From: Tritrichomonas musculus
Taxonomy: Eukaryota > Parabasalia > Tritrichomonadida > Tritrichomonadidae
Direction: 5' to 3'
Length of the DNA: 64,000 bases
Assembly: GCA_039105265.1 (NCBI GenBank)
Contig: JAPFFF010000009.1
Coordinates: 1,240,001 to 1,304,000, forward strand
Made by a program: the position numbers and the translations under genes. Positions 10,317 to 20,377 of this stretch are shown here, one piece after another (the first letter of the stretch is position 1; each line of letters begins with the position of its first letter). The notes beneath the pieces were generated by a model. That model did not search any database. It was given only the letters and a program-made list of their open reading frames with translations, and was not told where the DNA came from.

Positions 10317-11822
10317 AGAGGTGCGAGAACTAAAAAATTTTTTAAAAAACGATCAACTTTAATTTTTAAACTTTTGTAATATCTTGGAAAATAGAAAGTA
10401 TAATTTATTTTTTGCAAAATAAATAAGTATTATATTCTAATATAATAATAAAAATATATTAATTTAATATTTATCTTCATTATAAGCCACCAAAACATAT
10501 GAATTTGCTTATAAAAAACAAATTCATATTTATCTTGATCAATAATCAGTTATTTTTAATAATATATTTTAATATATTTATTATTTCTAATTTTACATTT
10601 AATTAAGTATTTATAAAATATTTATATTGGATAATTTCGCAAGATATTAATACTTCTATTTTCCATATTTCATTATTTATAAATATCTCATAATATTGTT
10701 TATCTCTAAGGGATAACTATTTAAAATTTATTATAAATTTCAATAATTATTATGATTCTAGAATATTATTGAAAACGGCTCGCCAAGAGACATTTTAAAA
10801 CTCTCCCATTCAAAATAAAGTAATTACTTTATTTTCTCTCAATTGCATTCAATTTTTTTTAAAAAAATAAAAATTCAAGAAAAATGATATTTCTAATTAA
10901 GATATTTTCTTGACAATTTCAAAAATCAATTATTTTATGGTATTGAATATAATAATTTGTGTTTTGTGGAATTTTAAGCCATTCGGTCGAAATTTTATTA
11001 TTAACATATTTTACTCAAAATCTTTTACATTTTGAATTTGATGATATATTAATATGTATATTTATTTAAAAAATATATTTTCACAGGAAAACTAGAATTA
11101 AATATGAAAACTACTGATAAAATTGCATTTTAAGTTTTGAAAATCCCACAGAAAAAATGGCCCTATCTTTTATGCTAGAACTATTCTAAAATAATAATAA
11201 TATAATTTAATGCTTATATAAAACTTTGTAAAAACTTTTTAGGAATGAATTTTAAGATATATTTAAAATAAAATTTGACCAATTTTTTTTTTGAAAATTT
11301 GATAGTTTATACAAATATTTTTATAAGTGCAATCAAAATTATTCTTATAAGCATTCAATATCGTTCAAAAATATATATATATTAAAAATGATATTTTTAT
11401 TATATTTTTCTTGGAAATGATTATAAAATTTTTTATTGTCTGGTATATTTAATAAAAGTATTTTTAATTCTAGTTTTCATGAAATTAAATAAATTGAATA
11501 TCATCATCATATGTTAATTACTTTTAAATAAATGCTGAATTTGTCACATATTTATGGTATATACATAATGTTAGAATGCCTTTTTAAAAAGCTTTTTAAT
11601 CAAACTTGAAAATCACCAATATTAAATACATTTAAATTTTGGCCTCTATTATTTGAAGTAAAACTCATAAATAAGAACTTATGAAAACGTTCATGGTTCC
11701 CCTATTATAAAACCGTTGATTGGAAAGAACAAATCTCAAAATCTTCATCTCTATCAGGTAGTAATATAATTGCTAGATATATAAATTTATCAGATGACAA
11801 AACAAAGAAAATTAGAATAAAA

Positions 11823-12071
11823 ATGAAGTGTAGAAAGAAGGATAGACTAGATAATATCAAGAAACTTCATCAAATTTCAAAAATGACAGAAGAAGAATTA
11901 AATTCTTTACAAATTGAAGATGATTTTATATTTATTATTAAAAATAATAATCCAATTGATGCTCATTTTAAGGAAGATAACATAAATGATGAAGATTTTC
12001 CAGATTATTTGAAAAAAAGTTTAAAAATGGGACAGATTAATATTGAAAAATGGATCAAAAAACACAAATAA
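11823..12071 (+). pseudogene. Possible transposon-encoded protein remnant
   Basis: 82 codons from ATG, with the same frame open for about 40 codons further upstream. The text is lysine-rich with balanced amino-acid use (for example MTEEELNSLQIEDDF and FPDYLKKSLKMGQ), unlike the simple AT-driven frames around it. It could be the tail of a hAT-like or other transposase in element B. No catalytic motif is present, so no function is assigned. Confidence 0.35.
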
Positions 12072-12121
12072 TTAATTTAAATAAATTTAATATTACAATT
12101 ATCTTTAATATCAATAAAAAC

Positions 12122-13075
12122 AGATGGGTCCCGACTCAATATGCTGGGACTTTTTGGGACTTAATAGGTTTTTTATTTAATCATATTATGATATGTTTAA
12201 TTATATAAGATTTTCTTTAATTACACCGATACGATTATTATATATTTATTTATATTTAAAGATAATCATATTTTAATCTTAAAATATAAAATTGAAAGGA
12301 ATATCATTCAAAATTTTGAGAGAAATTTAGTATTTATCATTCTATTTGAAACTTCTGAAAACTCATTTAAAACTAATTAACAATATTATAGTTGCTCTAA
12401 TTGCCTGGAAATAAATGGATTTTGAGTATTTTTTTCAAAACATCGAAATGAATTATTATATATAGTCCTTTTCCCTTAAATTTTCAACATTAATTATGAA
12501 AATTAAAAAAATTGGTATTGATATTTTATTATTATGCATTTTTAATGTGAAATCTTCTTTTTTTTTGGAGGATTTCGTATATAATAAACTTAAAATTTAA
12601 CTTTTTGAGAATATTATTTTCAAAAAAAAAATGTTTATATCTTAAAATTAAATCGCTAAAATTTAGAATAGATTAATTAATTATATTAAATTAAAGAATT
12701 AAATACTTTTAAAATGCTTAAACATATAAATATATCCAAGATTCAAAGAGAAAAAACAAAAACAAATTTCTCCCATTTTTTGATATATTATACATTTATC
12801 TCGGTTAATAAACAATATTTCGAAAATTTAATAAAATAATAAGTTGTTTAATTTATATATTATTTTATATTATGAATATAATTCGAAAATGATAAATTTT
12901 TAAATGAATAGATAAATGTATTCGATCTTTCTTTTTACATAAATGATCGATTAAAATATAAAGAAATATATAACTATTTTATTCTTCAAATATGTTTATT
13001 AAAAAAATGAAAATATAATAAGATAGATTTATTTTAAAATGAAAAAAATACGTTATTTCAAGTCGGAACCCATCT
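12122..13075. mobile_element. hAT-like element C, fourth nest level
   Basis: Ends AGATGGGTCCCGACT and AGATGGGTTCCGACT in inverted orientation, 954 bp apart, with the exact 8-bp duplication ATAAAAAC at 12114-12121 and 13076-13083. No coding frame was seen. It is the innermost and so the youngest of the nest. Confidence 0.92.
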
Positions 13076-13811
13076 ATAAAAACTTAATTCATAATAAATT
13101 GAATGGCTTACATCAATTTCATTGAATATTATAAAATACAATATTTTGTCTCCTACCGAATAAATATTTATAAAAATAATGTATAACATATGATATTAAG
13201 TGAGTATATATATATATAGGAATCAGGCATTTTAATCATATTTCCAAGTTCTCGCACCTCTCTATTTTATTTTATACCAATAAATGGAATATTAAGAAGT
13301 ATATTAATATTAAAATGAAAATAATATTAAAGTATTCTTGATAAGATACAAAGATAATGAACATACTAAATTATACAAAAATACGTTATTTAGGTTCTCG
13401 CACTTCTGTTTAAATTGTTTGATTGATTTTTATAAGAGCAAAATTTGAACTTTTTCAGAATTCCAAAATTTTTAGAATAATGATAAAATAGTTGAATCTA
13501 GTTCATAAATTATATTTATATTTATTTATTAATATATATAATAATATACAATTTAAACTTTTTATATATCATGTTTTTATGACCATAGAATGATTTTTAA
13601 CAATTGAAAATATCAATTTTAATAAGACAATTGAAATATTGATATGTTTTATAAAATTCAATTAGAAAATTACATGTGAAGCACCTAGATGAATATTTCT
13701 TTTAGTTATTGATTTCTATAAAAATTATCTATTATAATATTTAGATATAATAAACAAATATTTAATATTCATTAAAATAATGATTGACGAACGGACTTTT
13801 TTACCACCCTG

Positions 13812-14092
13812 TACATAGCTTGAATTCTCATTTGTTCTACTAGATTATCAACAACCTGTTTTAGCAAAGCATAATCATATTGTAATATGTCAGTAATTCC
13901 ACCAACAACATTTAAGTCTCTTCTCATCGTCATGATATTATCAGCCCATATAATCTTTGATGAATAAATATTTAAATCTGTTGATATAGTTGAACAGTTT
14001 CTTGGATCTGGCTCAACTTCATAAAATTGTTGTTGAATAATTATATCAAATGGGTTAGCTGTTACAAAAAATTCAAAATATTCTTTTTCCAT
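13812..14092 (-). pseudogene. N-terminal module of the long virus-like gene
   Basis: About 93 codons from ATG at 14092 to the transposon M border. It carries FDIIIQQQFYEVEPDP and SSKIIWADNIMTMRRDLNV, which match by eye the leader of the long gene at 20378-22903 (IIDQQFYDIRPNP and SSKIITADNITTMRSDLNV). This conserved module heads two otherwise different long proteins. It may be an assembly or attachment domain; the role is unknown. Confidence 0.55.
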
Positions 14093-14099
14093 GTATATA

Positions 14100-14958
14100 T
14101 TCGAATGTTCTTATGATTAAATCCTTCAATGATTTTTATCGAATACCTTTTTTCTCGTTGATAATTAAATGATTCTAGACATGGATTTGAACCATAAGTA
14201 TACATAACTCCAGAATTAATACAATGAGTAGGATGACAATCCCATTTTAATTCAGTTATGTTTCCATTTATATTTAAATCAGCACAAACATATAAACCAT
14301 CATCTACATTTAATCCACTTGGTGAATTAACATACATTCTAGCTTGTTCATATTTATTTCCATCTTGTGTGAATGTACCTGAATCACTTGAATCAAATGC
14401 TGCTGTTATTCCTTCGCTTAATATTGTACCATCTTTCTTAACTACTCTCCAATTTGTAAGATAATCTTTTAGTGTATGCGCATAATTATCATCATCTGTT
14501 AAATCTTCCTTTATTGTTCCTTTTATCTACTTACCAATTCGTTCGTTACGTTTGATTGTTAATGCTGGAGCACCATCATTTGTATTTATGTATGACATCT
14601 TTGCTGTACATATATTTTGACAATTATTTCCTGTCCAATTTTTGCCATCCCAAATTAATTCCCAATTATGACCAAATAGATAATCCTTGAACTTAAATAC
14701 TAAATTTAATGATATATCATAACCTTTATCTATATCCCATCTCATACAATAATAATTAGATTCTTCATATACTTTTGTTGGTCGATATAAATATAATTGA
14801 TCTGATTCTTTTAATGTAAAATATTTAGAGTGAGTAGAAGGTGTTGATATCTCATTATTCATAACCTTGTAATTTACAACTATTGCATTATATTCTTGTC
14901 TAAGTATTTCTAATAACTCATAATCAATATCAATCTCTATACTACTAATTATGATCAT
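14100..14958 (-). pseudogene. Upstream gene remnant of the virus-like element
   Basis: Protein-like sequence on the minus strand starting at ATG 14958 (MIIISSIEIDIDYELL), rich in aromatic residues and cysteine, with LIWDGKNWTGNNCQN and YTYGSNPCLESFNY. It could be a beta-sandwich surface protein. It looks broken, with about one or two breaks. No family was recognised. Confidence 0.4.
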
Positions 14959-15328
14959 TATTTTTATATTTGTCTTGCATCCACCGAAATATATATATTA
15001 ACTCTCTTTAAATTCAGCATAAAACCATTTTTTAATAAAAAATGGAAGTGATTTTTAATTCAAGTTGAAACCTTTTTTGATGATCATATAAAGTGCGTCC
15101 ACAATTAAGAAAGTATTTTTTGAATAAGCTCATAGAAGTATTGAATGAGTTTTCACTTTATATTATTCCAAAAAAAATTGAATATTTCATTTATAGAATT
15201 TAAAAAAACGAATATCATCATGTAAAATGTATACAATAATAGAAAATTACCTAAATCAGAATTCACATTTTTTTAATAACAAAATCGAATTAAAAATGAT
15301 CGTTATGTTTAATTTCGGAAAAAATTTA
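14959..15328. other. Intergenic, AT-rich
   Basis: I see no terminus of the virus-like element here. There is a hairpin-like stretch around 15030-15050 (CCATTTTTTAATAAAAAATGG). No gene. Confidence 0.4.
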
Positions 15329-15896
15329 AGGACGACCTTTCTCTAAAAAATGATCGTCGTGGTTATATTAAATTTTTCTTCAATCTTTCAAAATTTTTTT
15401 GTAAAACTCAAATTAACAAATAAATAATATGAATATTATGAATATAAAAAAATAATTAAATAATTATTCAGCTTTGAAAAAGAGATATTTCAAAAAATAA
15501 AAGTGAATTAAACCAAAATACGTTTATATTTTTTCTAAGAATTTCAAAATGTAATAACTCAATTTCAAAGAAAAACAATTTAGTTTTCTATGCACGATTT
15601 ATTAAATAACATGAATATTTAAAATAATCCGGTTCCAAACTCATAATATATTAAAGAAAAAGAGGAAATTTTAGTAGATAAAATATAAAAATGATTAAAT
15701 TTGATAAATAACAAGTATTAATTTTACTTTTCGAACCGGATATCAATAATTTATTCTATTTGATTTGTATTAACAAGTTTCTTTTTTCCCTTCTAACTTG
15801 AGTTATTAATTTTTTTAATTTTCAATGATTTACGATGAAAATGGATACAAAAATTAATCGTTATAAAATAAATTATAAACGGTGAAAGGTCGTCCT
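15329..15896. mobile_element. Non-coding mariner-like MITE, 568 bp
   Basis: Inverted ends AGGACGACCTTTC at 15329 and 15896, flanked by TA on both sides. No coding frame. Confidence 0.75.
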
Positions 15897-16063
15897 TAAG
15901 TTATTTTTAGAATGAAAAATATGAATGATTTCCTGAGCAGCTGTATTGATTGATTAATATTATAGGCTTTTTTGCAAAAATAAAAATGTTTTCTGAAATA
16001 AAGCTTTTTTATTACATTTAATCTTTTTTACTAAAAATAAAATTTTTTTAAAAAAAAAATAAA

Positions 16064-16799
16064 GGGAAATACTTATCGCCCCCGATACTTATTGACCCCG
16101 GAGGTTAAGGTCAATATTGACCTTGTATCGTACATCAGAAAAAAAGTTCGAAACTTTTTTGCACTTTTGCAAAAAATACCATGAGAAGCTACTCATGCTT
16201 TTTTCTCATTTTTTCGAGTAAAAAAATTATAAACGTATTATTTTAGTTTAAGTTGATAATGATTATTATTATAAGCATTCACTAATAAACAAGCATTCAC
16301 AAGTATTTTATATATTATCAATCATTCTTTTTGTTACTTTCTAGAAAGAAAAACTAAAATCATCATAATAATTTTAATTAAATAATAGCTAAATTGAAAT
16401 CAAATGCGCAATCCGGGTGAATAGCAATAAATATAGACTGTATATCTTATAATAAAATGAATCCTTTGTGATTTTGAAAGAATATAATATCAAATATTAA
16501 TAATAACAGCGAAATTTTGGAATTTGCGTAATTAAATGCTTTAAAATAATAAAATGATGGCGTAAAAAATACTTTTGGTTGATTGTTCATTTAGTAGATT
16601 CTTAAAATAAAGACCAATATCGATTTATAAAAAAAAATCGTTTATAATTTTTTTTATCTGGAAAAAATATGAAAAAACTCATTGTATTTTTTGCAAAAGT
16701 GCAAAAAAGTTTCGAACTTTTTTTTCTGATGTACGATATAAGGTCAATATTGACCTTAACCTCCGGGTCAATAAGTATCGGGGGCGATAAGTATTCCCC
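16064..16799. mobile_element. Long-inverted-repeat element (Mutator-like?), 736 bp
   Basis: About 116-bp inverted ends start GGGGAATACTTATCGCCCCC (one mismatch in the left copy) and contain the palindrome AAGGTCAATATTGACCTT. A 9-bp flank AAAAATAAA occurs on both sides. Long ends and a 9-bp duplication fit Mutator-like elements, although the flank is low-complexity. The interior is non-coding. Confidence 0.8.
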
Positions 16800-17429
16800 A
16801 AAAATAAATTTTTCAACAATAAAATTTTTGCAAAAATGAAGGATTTTTCCAAAAATATTTTTTTTGCAAAAAAAATTCAATGCATAAATACGTTAAAAAA
16901 TTTAAACTTTTTCATCACTAATAACGTCAAAAACTATTGAATTAAAGAATAAATACAAAATCATTTTTAACTTCATTTTTAAAAATGATTATGGAGAAAA
17001 ACTCACGTCAAAGATTCATTCACAGATTCTTGTCATTTTTATTTGAATTTGAAAAAGGTTGGCCAACCTTTAAATTCTACAAAATTAATCGTTCAAGAAT
17101 GTTATTCAATTTCAGAGTTTTTTCTTCTTAATTTGTTTTTGTAGAATAGAGCATCTTATTAACAACTCTTGTTACTCAATTTTAATGATCAGAAAACTAT
17201 AAATGGTAATATTCAATTACGAAAAAGTGACAAATGCTGAGTAAGTGGGTGTAATTTTTAAATTAAATAGGAAAAACAAAATAGAAAAAAGTGATAAATG
17301 CTGGGTAAGTGGGTGGGATTTTATAAACGAAAATTGTCATTTATAATTTTATAAAACAGGAAGTTCGTTTATATGTTTTATTTATAAACGGAAATGTTCG
17401 TTTACAATTTTTTCAATTGAATTCGTTAA
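16800..17429. other. AT-rich spacer with a short tandem duplication
   Basis: AAATGCTGAGTAAGTGGGTG and a near copy with AAATGCTGGGTAAGTGGGTG occur about 62 bases apart (about 17230-17315). Inverted GTTTATAAACG-like snippets follow. No gene. Confidence 0.5.
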
Positions 17430-17609
17430 TTGATTACAATTTTTTCATTTTTTAAAATTTCTAGACATTTTAACTCAAGTTCAAGTGATGACGAAACAAG
17501 GCATTACTACCAAAAACTAGAAGAGGATAGAGTTACAGAGTTCAATGTTCCAGAAATTGAAGACGATGAAAACACGACTCAAGAGAATCCTCTTAAACAT
17601 ATTGGCTGA
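17430..17609 (+). pseudogene. C-terminal fragment of an unknown gene
   Basis: Open from 17430 to a TGA at 17607-17609. The last ~48 codons have normal coding texture and polar, acidic content (SSSSDDETRHYYQK, VPEIEDDENTTQEN). There is no ATG or upstream coding sequence. The mariner at 17615 starts five bases after the stop. It may be the tail of a gene cut by rearrangement. Confidence 0.35.
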
Positions 17610-17614
17610 AAATA

Positions 17615-18900
17615 TCGGTGGGTAAAAAAGTAATTTCGTCACCATTTTTAAAACACTTAGAATCATTTACTTTTAATAAAAATAAGATATATAATAATAT
17701 ATGATATTAACATTTTAATGTATTATTTTGATTCTTAAAATAATAAAGGGAGCCAAAATTTTTATTAAAATTTGGCGAGAAGTGTTCTTGAAAATTAACG
17801 TCTTTAAACGTATTTTTTTTCATGAATGAAGATCAAATAGAAATACGCTCGGTGGTGAAATTCTTATGGCTCAAAGACTATAATAACAAAGACATATATG
17901 AAGAGATTTGTTCTGTATATGGTGAAGAGAAAATGACGCTCCGAGAAATTCAAAACAGAACCAAAAGTCTCGAAGAGGGAAATCATTCATTTTTGATAAA
18001 GTTCGATCAGGACGACCATTAAAAAATGATTTAATAGATCCAATTTCACATATAATGGAAGAAGATCCTTATATAAGTACGAAAAAATTAGCCAAAAAAT
18101 TAAATGTTGCTAAACAGACCATAAAACGTATATTAATTGAAGAATTACACATGGTTAAAATAAACTTCAAATGGGTCCCATATACTTTAAACGAAAATAT
18201 CAGAAAACAGAGAATTGAAATGGCAAAAAAATTACTACATTTCTTGACTACTGCTTCAGAAAAAACACTAGATCAACTAATGACTCAAGATGAGACTTGG
18301 ATTTATTTAAATAATCCACGTAAAACAATGTGGATAAAAGAAGGACATGAACCACCAATAAATGTTAAGCAAAATATTGGCTCAAAAAAAGTAATGATAT
18401 CTGTTATCTGGTCAAGAACGGGAGTGAAATCAATTACAATGCTCCCACCCGGACAAAAGTTCAATAAAGAGTTTTATCTTGATAAGGTTTATAGGAAATT
18501 TTGCAAAGAAATATAAAACCAATGGCAAAATTTTCCATATGGATAACGCCAGACCTCACTTAGTAACAAATGAATTGAAAAAAATGGGGATAAGGAGACT
18601 TGACCATCCTCCTTATTCCCCAGATATCGCTCCATCTGATTTCTTTTTATTCGGATTTCTAAGTTTCCAACTCGAAGGATGCTATTTTAATGATGAAAAT
18701 GAGCTTTTATGTGAAGTCAAAAATATTTTCACATCACTTTCTTCAATTGAATGTAGAAAAGCAATAGACAGCTGGATCAACAGACTTCGCATGGTAATAG
18801 ATAGAGATGGTGCATATGTACCATAATATATTAATACATTAATAAAATATTGATTATTCATTTTTTTATTTATAGACGAAATTACTTTTTTACCCACCGA
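17615..18900 (+). mobile_element. Mariner element, nearly full length
   Basis: Perfect 26-bp inverted ends begin TCGGTGGGTAAAAAAGTAAT, with TA duplications at 17613-17614 and 18901-18902. Length is 1286 bp, typical of mariners. The transposase frame has about two frameshifts. The perfect ends suggest a fairly recent copy. It is similar in plan to the mariners known from Trichomonas. Confidence 0.95.
17822..18826 (+). pseudogene. Mariner transposase, DD34D type, frameshifted
   Basis: The N-terminal helix-turn-helix region starts MNEDQIEIRSVVKFLW, followed by a SGRP linker and a second helix-turn-helix (STKKLAKKLNVAKQTIKR). The catalytic aspartates lie in MTQDETWIYL, FHMDNARPH and HPPYSPDIAPSDFFLF; the last spacing is about 34 residues, as in mariners. 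It ends with RLRMVIDRDGAYVP at 18826. Frame changes occur near 17985-17995 (a T run) and near 18480-18500, so no full-length protein is made from this copy. It would cut and paste DNA at TA sites. All three catalytic residues remain in the text. Confidence 0.93.
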
Positions 18901-18902
18901 TA

Positions 18903-19665
18903 TCATTAAAATAAAATAATAGAATAATTTAGAACGGTAGACACTAAACCGTTTATAATTTTTTCAAAATTTTGATTTCGAAAAACGATTGATTTTGAAT
19001 ATTTTATATTTATTGTTTGAACTTTTATTAAGCACATGTATAATAAAAGTTTTGATATATTAAATTTATTATAATTATTGTTTTAAATGAGAAATTTATG
19101 TTTTTTAAAGTCAGAATTGAGAACTTTACCTGATTTCCTCTCAATTTCAAATCCGTCTTTTCTCTTCAATTTCATAATAAATTTTTGAAATATTGATAAA
19201 ATCATCGTTATTATATATGCATTTTCTGATGGCTAAATTTCATTGAATTTGTTGCGCTACATTTTTCGCAACAGAAATATGATTTACTTATTTAAGTTAA
19301 TTTTTTAGAAATATAAATTTCTAATGATGATTATCAATATTCAATAGGATATTTGATGTTTTGAGGCTTCATTTCATCAAATCATCAAAAAAATACATAT
19401 CTAATTTAATTTTACAATAGCTAAGTCCAACTTTATTAGGCAAAAAATTCTAATTTATACCAACCAAAAAGCAAATATATGATATTTTTTATGATATAAA
19501 TGATTAATAAAATGCTTTTTATTGAAAAGTTTTAACAAAATTATTTAAAGTTAAAAATTTGCCTATTACGATCAGCACTTGAATACAAAAGACATCATTT
19601 TTTTAATGTAATATCTTGTTTTCTGGCGTATTAAATATATCATAATTATTAGTTTAAATTTATTA
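18903..19665. other. AT-rich spacer
   Basis: Between the mariner and the compact virus-like element. I see no coding frame and no clear termini. Confidence 0.5.
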
Positions 19666-19670
19666 TCTGT

Positions 19671-19874
19671 AGTAGTTAAGTATAGGCGGTGTTTCGTACC
19701 TCACCACCGCCTACACGCTTCGCCACCAAGCTCAGGTACACCCTCGCTTGGGCCTCAGCTTCCGGCCAAATACCTACTGAAAAACCTATCGTAAGTATAC
19801 CCTATCTACATTAGCTAATTTCCCACCCCCGTCCCTCAAGTTCAAGTACATTGTCGTTTTTCAATATTTCTATT
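19671..19874 (+). repeat. Left 204-bp terminal inverted repeat
   Basis: GC-rich for this window, with GGCGGTG / CACCGCC pairing inside (about 19684-19711). A degraded direct copy of its inner part (CCTATCGTAAGTA) recurs at about 20225-20285, 459 bases further in. Confidence 0.9.
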
Positions 19875-19898
19875 AATTTTTTATACAACACTATACAA

Positions 19899-20201
19899 AT
19901 GACCATACCATCAGATTTAAAGATTATGACCCAATATAAACAGTTTACTCTAAGAAATCCTATTTATACTTCTCGTGAAACCCAACAAGTTTATGATTCC
20001 TTTAAAGACGTCAGGACATGTGATTCTAATGGATATGTTATAATTGAGGTTTTGGACGAAAGAAACAAATTTAGTGGTTTTAGATATGCTAAATTTAGAC
20101 GTGCAGCTGTTTTGAAATACAATAATGATTATGATAGGGAAAGAGAAAAAGATGCACCACGATATAGAAAGTTTGATGAGCACCATAAGATATTTGAGTA
20201 A
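19899..20201 (+). CDS. Small basic protein of the compact element
   Basis: Starts at ATG 19899 (MTIPSDLKIMTQYKQF); 100 residues. It is charged, with a basic middle (FRYAKFRRAAVLKY) and a hydrophilic tail DREREKDAPRYRKFDEHHK. It could bind nucleic acid, but no family is recognised. It starts just inside the left inverted repeat and is convergent with the long gene. Confidence 0.45.
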   Translation: MTIPSDLKIMTQYKQFTLRNPIYTSRETQQVYDSFKDVRTCDSNGYVIIEVLDERNKFSGFRYAKFRRAAVLKYNNDYDREREKDAPRYRKFDEHHKIFE

Positions 20202-20377
20202 AAAGTGTTAGTATTATTTTGTTTGCCAAATACCCTCTGAAAACCTATCGTAAGTACACACTCTCTACTTTCACTATTCCACCAATGTCATTTCCAAGGT
20301 ATGGAGTAGTTTTTGAGCTTTCTAATGGTGTTTTTTGAATTCTACACCCGAAAAAATATCTATCAACTTTTTGTATT

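Larger units (their letters stand above)
10317..13261. mobile_element. hAT-like element B, third nest level
   Basis: Ends AGAGGTGCGAGAACT in inverted orientation, at 10317 and 13261, with an exact 8-bp duplication CTATTTTA at 10309-10316 and 13262-13269. The tips are of the same family as those of element A around it, so the family inserted into one of its own members. It contains a short codon-like frame (11823-12071) and element C. Confidence 0.92.
7868..13407. mobile_element. hAT-like element A, second nest level
   Basis: The ends read AGAAGTGCGGGAACTA (7868) and, inverted, AGAAGTGCGAGAACC (13407). An exact 8-bp duplication GTTTAAAT lies at 7860-7867 and 13408-13415. It contains elements E and B; its own DNA is about 1.5 kb and carries the 22-bp tandem array. 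No transposase domain was recognised. Confidence 0.9.
7364..13811. mobile_element. Mariner-type element M (outer nest level)
   Basis: Perfect 25-bp inverted ends start CAGGGTGGTAAAAAAGTCCG at 7364 and end at 13811, flanked by TA on both sides (7362-7363 and 13812-13813). The tip resembles the mariner at 17615 (GGTGGGTAAAAAAGT). Only about 0.9 kb is its own DNA (7364-7867 and 13408-13811). The rest is a hAT-like element inserted later. No transposase was seen, so it is non-autonomous or a deletion form. Confidence 0.9.
4727..14960 (-). mobile_element. Virus-like (Polinton-like?) element, broken, with nested transposons
   Basis: The left end is the 244-bp terminal repeat at 4727-4970. Genes run on the minus strand: a small protein, a long glycine-rich multi-repeat protein, and an upstream gene. 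Its far end was not found; genes fade at about 14960. It is broken by a nested 6.4-kb transposon (7364-13811) and by roughly two or three smaller breaks. The N-terminal module of its long gene is related to that of the 19671-23100 element, so both belong to one family. No polymerase or integrase is visible. It is moderately old, given that four more transposons have accumulated inside the nest. Confidence 0.5.

Noticed and set aside
16602-16880. 92-codon minus-strand open frame
   Set aside because: It runs across the terminal repeat of the 16064-16799 element; the text is repeat-derived.
17452-17470. TTTCTAG before the coding fragment as a 3' splice site
   Set aside because: Trichomonad introns use an extended ACTAAC...ACAG type site, which is absent, and no upstream exon was found.
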